Shown: positions 55,050 through 64,000 of the stretch, piece by piece | How positions within the stretch are numbered: the first letter of the stretch is position 1 | Layout: every line of letters begins with the position of its first letter | Source of the DNA: Balanoglossus misakiensis | Lineage: Eukaryota > Hemichordata | Length of the DNA: 64,000 nucleotides | Assembly (NCBI GenBank): GCA_040954595.2 | Contig: CM082584.2 | Span: forward strand, 6,138,001 to 6,202,000 | Direction of reading: 5' to 3' | Made by a program: the position numbers and the translations under genes | Notes under the pieces: model-generated | Database searches by the model: none | What the model saw: the letters and a program-made list of their open reading frames with translations, nothing else | What the model was told of the DNA's origin: nothing

Positions 55050-58000
55050 ATGTATGTATGTATGTATGTATGTATGTATGTATGTATGTATGTATGTATG
55101 TATGTATGTATGTATGTATGTATGTATGTATGTATGTATGTGTGTGTATGTCAGTGTGTGCTTGAATGGATGTATGGATGAATGAATGGATACGAAATTT
55201 TGAAACTTCGCAAAGTCGAAAAATTGTCACTTTTGAACGATTTTCATGAGCTATAACCCATGTTTTTATCAAAAAATGAAGAAATTTTGAACTTTCGCGA
55301 AGTGGAAAAATTGTCATTTTTGGACGATTTTCATGAGCTATAACCCATGATTTTTTTCAAAAAATGAAGAAATTTTGAACTTTCGCGAAGTCGAAAAATT
55401 GTCACTTTTGGACGATTTTCATGGGCTATAACCCATGATTTTTATCAAAAAATGAAGAAATTTTGAACTTTCACTAAGTCGAAAAATTGTCACTTTTGGA
55501 CGATTTTCATGGGCTATAACCCATGATTTTTATCAAAAAATGAAGAAATTTTAAACTTTCGCGAAGTGGAAAAATTGTCATTTTTGAACGATTTTCATGA
55601 GCTATAACCCGTGATTTTTATCACAAAATGAAGAAATTTTGAACTTTCGCGAAGTCGAAAAATTGTCATTTTGGATGATTTTCATGAGCTATAACCCATG
55701 ATTTTTTTTCAAAAAATGAAGAAATTTTGAACTTTCGCGAAGTCGAAAAATTGTCATTTTGGATGATTTTCATGAGCTATAACCCATGATTTTTTTTTTA
55801 AAAATGAAGAAATTTTGAACTTTCGCGAAGTCGAAAAATTGTCATTTTGGATGATTTTCATGAGCTATAACCCATGATCTTTTTTCTAGAAAAGCAGAAA
55901 TGTGAACTTTCGCGAAGTCGAAAAATTGTCATTTTTGGACCATTTTCATGAGCTATAACCCATGATTTTTATCAAAAAATGAAGAAATTTTGAACTTTCG
56001 CGAAGTGGAAAAATTGTCATTTTTGGACGATTTTCATGAGCTATAACCCATGATTTTTTTCAAAAAATGAAGAAATTTTGAACTTTCGCGAAGTCGAAAA
56101 ATTGTCACTTTTGGACGATTTTCATGGGCTATAACCCATGATTTTTATCAAAAAATGAAGAAATTTTGAACTTTCACTAAGTCGAAAAATTGTCACTTTT
56201 GGACGATTTTCATGGGCTATAACCCATGATTTTTATCAAAAAATGAAGAAATTTTAAACTTTCGCGAAGTGGAAAAATTGTCATTTTTGAACGATTTTCA
56301 TGAGCTATAACCCGTGATTTTTATCACAAAATGAAGAAATTTTGAACTTTCGCGAAGTCGAAAAATTGTCATTTTGGATGATTTTCATGAGCTATAACCC
56401 ATGATTTTTTTTCAAAAAATGAAGAAATTTTGAACTTTCGCGAAGTCGAAAAATTGTCATTTTGGATGATTTTCATGAGCTATAACCCATGATTTTTTTT
56501 TTAAAAATGAAGAAATTTTGAACTTTCGCGAAGTCGAAAAATTGTCATTTTGGATGATTTTCATGAGCTATAACCCATGATCTTTTTTCTAGAAAAGCAG
56601 AAATGTGAACTTTCGCGAAGTCGAAAAATTGTCATTTTTGGACCATTTTCATGAGCTATAACCCATGATTTTTATCAAAAAATGAAGAAATTTTGAACTT
56701 TCGCGAAGTCAAAAAATTGTCACTTTTAGACGATTTTCATGGGCTATAACCCATGATTTTTATCAAAAAATAAAGAAATTTTGAACTTTCGCGAAGTGGA
56801 AAAATTGTCATTTTTGAACGATTTTCATGAGCTATAACCCGTGATTTTTATCAAAAAATGAAGAAATTTTGAACTTTCGCGAAGTCGAAAAATTGTCATT
56901 TTTGGACGATTTTCATGAGCTATAACCCATGAATTTTATCAAAAAATGAAGAAATGGTGAACTTTCGCGAAGTGGAAAAATTTTCAATTTTGGACGATTT
57001 TCATGAGCTATAACCCATGATTTTTATCAAAAAATGAAGAAATTTTGAACTTTCGCGAAGTTGAAAAATTGTCATTTTTGGACGATTTTCATGAGCTATA
57101 ACCCATGATTTTTATCAAAAAAATGAAGAAATTTTGAACTTTCGCGAAGTGGAAAAATTGTCATTTTTGGACGATTTTCATGAGCTATAACCCATGATTT
57201 TTATCAAAAAATGAAGAAATTTTGAACTTTGGCGAAGTTGAAAAATTGTCATTTTTAGACGATTTTCATGAGCTATAACCCATGATTTTTATCAAAAATG
57301 AAGAAATTTGGAACTTTCGCGAAATGGAAAAATTGTCATTTTTGGACGATTTTCATGAGCTATAACCCATGATTTTTATCAAAAAATGAAGAAATTTTGA
57401 ACTTTCCCAAAGTTGAAAAATTGTCATTTTTGGACGATTTTCATGAGCTATAACCCATGATTTTTATCAAAAAAATGAAGAAATTTTGAACTTTCGCGAA
57501 GTGGAAAAATTGTCATTTTTGGACGATTTTCATGAGCTATAACCCATGATTTTTATCAAAAAAATGAAGAAATTTTGAACTTTCGCGAAGTGGAAAAATT
57601 GTCATTTTGGATGATTTTCATGAGCTATAACCCATGATTTTTTTTCAAAAAATGAAGAAATTTTGAACTTTCGCGAAGTTGAAAAATTGTCATTTTTAGA
57701 CGATTTTCATGAGCTATAACCCATGATTTTTATCAAAAATGAAGAAATTTGGAACTTTCGCGAAATGGAAAAATTGTCATTTTTGGACGATTTTCATGAG
57801 CTATAACCCATGATTTTTATCAAAAAATTAAGAAATTTTGAACTTTCCCAAAGTGGAAAAATTGTCATTTTCGGACGATTTTCATGAGCTATAACCCATG
57901 ATTTTTATCAAAAAATGAAGAAATTTTGAACTTTCGCGAAGTGGAAAAATTGTCATTTTTGGACGATTTTCATGAGCTATAACCCATGATTTTTATCAAA

Positions 58001-58554
58001 AAATGAAGAAATGTTGAACTTTCCCAAATGGGAAAAATTGTCATTTTTGGACGATTTTCATGAGTTATAAGCCATGATTTTTATCAAAAAATGAAGAAAT
58101 TTTGAACTTTCGCGAAGTCGAAAAATTGTCATTTTGGATGATTTTCATGAGCTATAACCCATGATTTTTATCCAAAAAATGAAGAAATTTTGAACTTTCG
58201 CGAAGTCGAAAAATTGTCATTTTTGGACGATTTTCATGAGCTTAACCCATGATTTTTTCGAAAAAATGAAGAAATTTTGATTTTTCGGAAAGTTGAAAAA
58301 TTGCCATTTTTGGATGATTTTCATGAGCTTTAACCCATGATTTTTATCAAAAAATGAAGAAATTTTGAACTTTCTCAAAGTCAAAAAATTGTCATTTTTG
58401 GATGATTTTCATGAGCTCGAAGTTTCAAAATTTCTTCATTTTAAAAACAAAACATGTATGTATGTATGTATGTATGTATGTATGTATGTATGTATGTATG
58501 TATGTATGTATGTATGTATGTATGTATGTATGTATGTATGTATGTATGTATGTA

Positions 58555-58633
<79 letters not shown>

Positions 58634-59145
58634 ATGTATGTATGTATGTATGTATGTATGTATGTATGTATGTATGTATGTATGTATGTATGTATGTATG
58701 TATGTATGTATGTATGTATGTATGTATGTATCTATGTATGTATGTATCTATGTATATATGTAAGACTACATTCACCGCCCTGGTAATCTTTCGAGTGACC
58801 TACAATGATCAGCAACATGCGACTAAAGGAAACAGCGCATTTCTTTTGACAGATTCAACGGTCTGGATTGTTCTCGGCGTTCTTTTCGGACTCATGATCT
58901 TGGCGGCAATCGGGGTTTCCGTCTACTACTGTTTGGATTCCCGGAAAAAGAAGAAGCAAGCTGAGAGACAACGCAACCAGGTACAAGAGGTGGTGACTGC
59001 AGAGGACAACGTTGACGCGCCGCCAACCTATACGACCGATAACGCCGCGGTTTATCCCCAACCCCAAGGTTACGGACAATCCATTCCCATGGCAACGTAC
59101 CCACCGCCAAACTATCCTGCTCAACCGCCGCCCTATTCCGAATAA
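51930..59145 (+). CDS. Gene D: CUB-LDLa single-pass membrane protein with PPxY tail
   Basis: Five exons (51930-51993, 52645-52787, 53249-53459, 54741-54866, 58853-59145) join in phases 1, 0, 1, 1 to exactly 279 codons, giving 278 residues. Layout is signal peptide, one CUB domain, one LDL receptor class A domain, transmembrane helix and a basic then proline/tyrosine-rich tail. The tail holds PPTY and PPPY motifs, which bind WW domains of NEDD4-family ubiquitin ligases in related small LDLa membrane proteins (LDLRAD3, LDLRAD4/PMEPA1). The size resembles LDLRAD-type proteins, but orthology is not shown. The 4-kb last intron is almost entirely tandem repeat. Confidence 0.9.
52645..53459 (+). CDS. 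Gene D exons 2-3: CUB domain
   Basis: Exon 52645-52787 encodes HCGETIVSDGDRVYSQYPKY, YDNNLDCRVVFQG and RVTLD. Exon 53249-53459 continues FAWIDVDNYLGSCPDYIEIY, IRKYCG and RVDNGFGLVFTSY. The four cysteines and the DYIEIYD and F-xx-Y ends are CUB hallmarks. I chose the acceptor at TTTTGCAG (53248) because it keeps phase 0; upstream AGs (53214, 53223) break the frame. Confidence 0.9.
54741..54866 (+). CDS. Gene D exon 4: LDL receptor class A domain
   Basis: A 126-nt phase 1-1 exon: EYRCKNDRCINKSLRCDGRN, then NCNDGSDESGC. It has six cysteines and the acidic CDGxxxCxDxSDE calcium cage. Confidence 0.95.
54950..55141. repeat. (CTGT)n then (GTAT)n microsatellites
   Basis: About 100 bp of CTGT units pass directly into about 90 bp of GTAT units, at the left edge of the satellite in gene D's last intron. 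Confidence 0.95.
55194..58434. repeat. Satellite array of about 88-bp monomers (about 37 copies)
   Basis: The monomer begins approximately GAAGAAATTTTGAACTTTCG, continues CGAAGTCGAAAAATTGTCAT, then TTTTGGACGATTTTCATGAG and CTATAACCCATGATTTTTAT. It contains the inverted repeat CATGGG-CTATAA-CCCATG in some copies and a TTCGCGAA palindrome. A block of eight monomers is repeated at a 703-bp offset (markers at 55471/56174 and 55886/56589). Another pair is offset by 441 bp (57310/57751). The ends are a perfect 17-bp inverted repeat, 55194-55210 and 58418-58434. Confidence 0.93.
58453..58760. repeat. (TATG)n - (TG)n - (TATG)n compound microsatellite
   Basis: About 105 bp of TATG, then about 58 bp of TG (58559-58617), then about 140 bp of TATG with TATC variants. 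It lies between the satellite and the last exon of gene D. Confidence 0.95.
58853..59145 (+). CDS. Gene D exon 5: transmembrane helix and PPxY cytoplasmic tail
   Basis: The acceptor CTTTTGACAG precedes STVWIVLGVLFGLMILAAIG, which continues to VSVYYC, then a stop-transfer RKKKKQAERQR. The tail contains APPTY and ends QPPPYSE. A longer open frame running in from the (TATG)n array is an artefact of the microsatellite. Confidence 0.92.
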
Positions 59146-62100
59146 GATGTTTTCCTGACCTACTGCGTAAATTTCCTGGACAAAACTGCCAATACATAAC
59201 CCTGATTTAATACGTCTGATTATCTTGCGCGAGTTTGTGTAGAACCATTTTCAAAGGCATGACAATTTAACCCGGATCTCGTATAGCAGCACGAGCTTCA
59301 TGCGAAACATTTGATTGGAAACTGGAGTTTATTTTATAAATGGGAATTTTAAAAAAGAAACGGTAACAAGGGTTTAGAGCAAAATAAGCCACAATTGAAA
59401 AGGTTTTGAACGTTTAAATCACGGTGACAAATATATCACGCGTCATTGGGGAACATTTCTCATCCATATTGCAAAAATGATCCCGACACAAAACAATTGC
59501 AACTACACTACACTACACTACACTACACTACACTACACTACACTACACTACACTACACTACACTACACTACACTACACTACACTACACTACACTACACTA
59601 CACTACACTACACTACACTACACTACACTACACTACACTACACTACACTACACTACACTACACTACACTACACTACACTACACTACACTACACTACACTA
59701 CACTACACTACACAGACAGGCCGCATGTATTTCCTTGGGGTGTTTTTACGTCCACGGATATTCCATTTCAAAACGTCGATGGGTGTCGCGTCGGCGCTAT
59801 TGCTTGGCCTGTTTTCTTCTGACCAGTCTTGCCACAGAGGGCTCTATTCTAGTCTCACCAAACTTGTTAATTTGGCGGCGTGCCGACGAATAAGAACACA
59901 CATTTGAAACGAAAGTCGAAACGTCACCACATTGGAACGCGGAAAAGTAAAGGTACATTGTACATGTAAACAAATCCAGCCTCAAGTGGGGTCTCCGGCA
60001 GGGTCTGCGGCTTGAATAGTCCCATGTTAAACGCAATCAATCAAATGTGGCCGGGTGATTTCATGCACAGGGTTGACAAAACAACTACGCCTTTGTATAC
60101 TGACCGCGTGATACTCGATGGCTGCCTGGAAACCATTTTGTGGCACTACTTAGTGAGTCATAAGTGTTTCAGTCGCGCGTTTCTTGGCACATAAGCGATG
60201 GCGATGTCAGTTGGTTTCATGATAAAATTATCCACTTATTGATCCATGCGAAGAAATTTACACACTCAGATGGGCTACCACTTTTTTGCACTATTTAAAT
60301 GATTTTACGTTCAAACTTGAATTGGTCCATTGAATAAACTTTTCCTGATGAGTATGCCGCACAAAACGTCCTCCCCTCTGATCGTTTAAAGGGTGGACAA
60401 AGTAAATAATACCTGGGGGAAACACACTTGTCTGGAATTAGTCTCCCATTGCAAAGTATTATTAAGTCACCGTGGTATTCGCACATGCGTATAAAGAATC
60501 TTCGCATGATCAAAATTGTGATATCTGATCTGTCAGGCAAGGGGGGTTATGAGGTGTGAATTTAAAGTTGTTCAACTGACTCACCCACTCATTAACAAAT
60601 CAAAGTTCATGGGTCAGGCTAACAAGGGCGATGGTTTACTCCGATATCGTCCATGCAATACGGGTATCAGTTCAAGTGCTTATCATATGGTCAATGTCTT
60701 AATTTAGATTCCGGTCAGAAGTACACACGTGCAGCCTGGGTTCATTATGTCAACAATACAATGTTTTATTTTAATGTTGCCGTAAATCGGACATAATGCA
60801 GAAAAATATAATGCTACACTCACATGGGATTTAAATTGTTCTCAGAAGGAATTAAAGCAAATCGGATCATTTATTACCCCTGTCGTTCGCTACCAAGTTG
60901 TATACCCATTCAACTGATTGATTAACAAAGAACGATTTACTGTAGTTGTCTACGAGGTTCAAAAGTCGTGTTTCACTAACCCCCTCCCCCCCAAACAAAT
61001 CTTTGATTTACATCTTTGCAAATCAACGCAAACCAGACAATCAGACAATGCACAAATTGCATTTGAAATACAATACAGGAAATTACGTCTCACTGGTTAT
61101 AAAATGAAAAACACTTCGAAAATGTAGCTATGATGTACAGCACAGTTGACATAAAGCCAGACAGATAGGAGATTCGATAAATGTTTAATTTCCTTGGGCA
61201 CTGACCTCTAATCGGATCAACGATCGGAAAATAGTATATTACTATTCTACCAATAATGTACATATTCAGGTAATGTAAAGAAATACAGTGAAAGCAAATA
61301 TGATTTCTTAAACTCTGAAAATCAGCATAGAGCCACAAAAAGTTTGAAAACGGATCGAATTATAGCAAGTTTATAAAGAAGAAACAAAAACACACTTCAA
61401 ATGACTTTTCTCTGTATAAAATGCAACCTGACCGGCGACTATTTACTTTTAAGTAAGAGAGTTAGATAAGTAAAAACAAAGTTTAATCTCTGGGCTTAAC
61501 TGTGTGCCTCGTGAAATGACCCCATTTAAGAGGGGATTAATCATGTTAGCAGGATAAACAATTTTGGCTCCAGTAAGCATGTCATTTCTGAAGTTATTTA
61601 TTATTATTTATTATCATTTCTGAAGTTATTTATTGAATGCCTAGCCCAAATAAAAAAATATGTGCTGTTCCGATTACCCAACCTACCCTAATTTTAACCC
61701 ACCGACCCTAAACTTTTTAGAGCTTCGTAAACCCGAAAGTAAAAATAACGATGACAAACACTAGTATACAAAATGTATGAAAATTGAGAGAATCGCGCGA
61801 GATCTATAACGACATCGTGCGCATCACGCAAGAACTTTGACGTCACTCGTCTACACTTCGGCGGCCAGAGAGATAAAACAAAATAAAAAAAATTACCCTA
61901 CCTACCAACCCTATTTTTAAAAAACAGTACACTGCAATAACTTTGTCTATTTGACCTTGAATGTGTAAGAAGCAAAAGGCAAGAATATACAGAGGCATTT
62001 CTGTACAAATGTGTGCTTCCCCTTTGGTGACCTTTTAGTATACAAATTACGCTATGCAACGTCTGAACATAATGCAAACTCTACATAAAATTCATAAAAA

Positions 62101-63164
62101 AACTAAACGTGCTGTGTATGAAAGTAAAAATGTATAATATCAATCTATCACTTAAAACTACTTAAACAAATTTTTAAAAAATGACAGCGTTCCAATTCAA
62201 AATAAATCCATGAATTATTTCTCTCCAAGAAAATGATAGTAATACAGAAAAAACAATATTTCATGAAACTTTTTTTATTTACCACGTGACAGATAGAGCC
62301 GTTGCCGAATAAAACACTAAAATTAGTAGTGTAGCTGTGTAAATGCTCCGGCAGACGACCGTCACCTAAATAAGTGACTATATGCATTGGACACAACAAT
62401 ACTAAAATACTCAGCTTTCATATAATTCTTGAAACACGGTAGATTCTTTCGTTTTTGAAATCGCATACACTTAAACCTAGTATGGCTGTCAACAGAGAAT
62501 GATGTAATAGCAATGCTGTCTGGATTGACAACTTGTGAAGAAGAAAACTTCGATCGTTTATTCTGATTTGGAAGGGATGGGAATAATAATCGGACTGCAG
62601 ATAACAAATTCTGTCTCACCGTTATCAAGAACCCAAATGACATTCGTGTGCTGAAATCGGGGGGGGGGGGGGGGTTATCAGTTAATTCAAAATGCAGAGT
62701 CACAAATCTATGACCACTTCTTCCAATCTCTTGCCCGTGAAAACGGCTGATGATTTAAATTTGGACAGATAAATCAAAAGTGGATAGAATCTTCTTGGTA
62801 TACTTCTGGTAATCGCCCATATGTCTATTGATATTAATACTGAGAAAATAACAAGTGTGGACAAATCATTGATATACCATGTTGAAGATTTGATTATGTT
62901 TCACACTCGTAGACGACAACACATGGTTGAACATATTATCTATGTTCAGGACGCTGTTTTAACGAGGGATTGGATGTGTTCTATCGACATGCACAGGGAA
63001 TGGTTACTTATGCGCGATTTATACTACACGTGATTTGAAGGGTGGGGCCTCTGATCGATTTAATTTCACAGGAAAGGCTCTTAACGTACGTGTATATACT
63101 TTTTCTTGTTTTAGGACTTTGTATCTCTTCGGGTAAAACTGTTTCTTTAGTCGACGGCCTCTCT
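59146..63164. other. 3' region of gene D and intergenic DNA, no further gene seen
   Basis: Contains the (CACTA)n array, an AATAAA at 60333-60338 and AT-rich sequence. A stretch at 61560-61930 with repeated ACCCTA-type phrases may be a dispersed repeat. Short ORFs here carry no recognised domain. Confidence 0.5.
59503..59713. repeat. (CACTA)n pentanucleotide array, about 42 perfect copies
   Basis: An uninterrupted CACTA repeat about 360 bases after the gene D stop codon. It could lie in the 3' UTR if the AATAAA at 60333 is used. Confidence 0.97.
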
Positions 63165-64000
63165 TTAATCAATGAAGAAGTTCTTGTCTACGTCTTCATC
63201 TCTGTCGTAAAGATGGAGGAGAGATACTCTCAGACAATCTTTCTCTTGGTTTAGGGACGCAACACAATGAACACCTCTGCCGTATCTTCCAAATGTTACA
63301 TTACCTTCTTCTTTTTCCTTATATTGAGATGTTTGCCCACACTGTCGCATCAACTTATTGAAGTTCGTCGAACATTTATCTGCTTTAACTTCTTGTTTAT
63401 GTTTTCCCCGCCGAATAATTAAACCTACCTCCGAAGCTACCCAATTTTCAAGCCAGTATGCTTCCACACGTACAACCTCGCGGTTTTCAGACGGATGGTT
63501 TCTTTCCTCATCCTCACCTACTCTTTCGGTGCTTGTTAATTTGAATTCTTCTGTGTACTTTGATTTAACCTCGCTACAATACTGGGCCTGTTCGCCAACG
63601 TGTCGAGTTCTACATTCATCAGAACAGAACGTCACAGCCAAACATTCTACACAAATCAGACGTTTCCTTGTTGCTGCTATTGGTTGCAGACATGTCGAGC
63701 AACCTTGGAAATCTAATGCATTTGTAGAATGCTCTTTACGACCTTCACTTCTGGGGTTGAGAGCTCGCTGATGTAGTTTACCTCCATTTGTGTCTGTTCT
63801 GTATTGAAATTGACAGTGGTAAACATCACGCGAAGCATTTGAGGAGTACTTATTACTTTTTTCAATTGACTGGAACTTCTCTTGGGGCACATTGATTAGT
63901 TTTACTCCGATTTTCTTGTTGTCATATACGTTGTTATCTGAAAAATCTACTTCCGTGCCACGTGATATACCTGCCGCTCGAAAGTTTTCGTAAAAACTAT
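63165..64000 (-). CDS. Open frame with MYND-like zinc-finger cluster (5' end beyond the window)
   Basis: The frame is open from the right edge to a stop at 63165, at least 278 codons. No start is assigned; an internal GTG at 63890 is not a credible eukaryotic start. The cluster CSTC-x12-CVEC-x5-CSDEC-x11-C has MYND spacing (Cx2C, Cx2C, Cx3C, then 11 residues to the last C). The position normally His, 8 after the last CxxxC, is Gln, and a His sits at position 4 instead. The rest is charged and low in recognisable motifs. It could be an exon of a MYND protein or part of a mobile element. Confidence 0.5.
   Translation of the reverse strand, partial: SFYENFRAAGISRGTEVDFSDNNVYDNKKIGVKLINVPQEKFQSIEKSNKYSSNASRDVYHCQFQYRTDTNGGKLHQRALNPRSEGRKEHSTNALDFQGCSTCLQPIAATRKRLICVECLAVTFCSDECRTRHVGEQAQYCSEVKSKYTEEFKLTSTERVGEDEERNHPSENREVVRVEAYWLENWVASEVGLIIRRGKHKQEVKADKCSTNFNKLMRQCGQTSQYKEKEEGNVTFGRYGRGVHCVASLNQEKDCLRVSLLHLYDRDEDVDKNFFID

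Noticed and set aside
54925-55317. Minus-strand ORF with YIHT and DRQT repeats
   Set aside because: Translation of the (CTGT)n and (GTAT)n arrays.
55194-58434. CRISPR-like array
   Set aside because: Monomers abut with no unique spacers, and the context is a eukaryotic intron.
58402-59145. 247-residue ORF with CMYV repeats ending in the gene D transmembrane tail
   Set aside because: The repeat part is translation of the (TATG)n/(TG)n microsatellite. The real coding part begins at the acceptor before 58853, which fits the phase of the LDLa exon.
59446-59907. ORFs rich in TLHYT repeats
   Set aside because: Pure translation of the (CACTA)n array in two frames; no start context or domain.
62821-63033. 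70-residue plus-strand ORF near the right edge
   Set aside because: No domain, splice signal or upstream open frame recognised; stop codons lie shortly before it.

Overview
The window is eukaryotic genomic DNA: short exons with GT/AG introns, extracellular mosaic proteins and abundant microsatellites. The domain mix (sushi/CCP, HYR, VWD-C8-TIL, EGF, CUB, LDLa, Ly6/uPAR, TSP1) suggests a marine invertebrate, most likely an invertebrate deuterostome (hemichordate, echinoderm or cephalochordate). The sequence alone does not settle the species.

The centre of the window is a divergent, head-to-head pair of large paralogous mosaic genes. Gene A (minus strand, 13866 down to beyond position 1) encodes a signal peptide, a beta-sandwich-like domain, two EGFs, an FN3-like domain, HYR and a VWD-C8-TIL assembly. 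It ends in one giant exon that encodes at least 26 sushi modules and runs off the left edge. Gene B (plus strand, about 18997-38954) repeats the same order with almost the same exon lengths and phases. It begins with an extra PCSK9-like cysteine-rich domain. After an 8-sushi exon it continues with an EGF, a second VWD-C8-TIL assembly, seven EGFs, a Ly6/uPAR fold, a VWC-like domain, a polybasic site, TSP1, a transmembrane helix and a short tail. The 38 exons from 18997 onward keep an open frame of 2,547 codons including the stop. Gene B's first exon is not firmly identified.

From 39.6 to 44.5 kb I see no gene. At 44517-45683 (minus) lies an intronless GT31 beta-1,3-galactosyltransferase-like gene. 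From 45.7 to 51.9 kb I again see no gene. Gene D (plus, 51930-59145, five exons, 278 aa) is a small type I membrane protein: signal peptide, CUB, LDLa, transmembrane helix, PPxY tail. Its last intron holds a roughly 3.2-kb satellite of about 88-bp monomers with higher-order structure, bounded by a 17-bp inverted repeat and by tetranucleotide arrays. A (CACTA)n array of about 42 copies follows the gene.

At the right edge (63165-64000, minus) is an open frame with a MYND-like zinc-finger spacing, cut by the window end.

The most unusual material is the A/B pair: one scaffold duplicated head to head, with one member expanded into a single-exon sushi array whose modules alternate in length and in extra-cysteine position, and the other given a membrane anchor and extra adhesion domains. 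A role in adhesion, matrix or recognition is inference.
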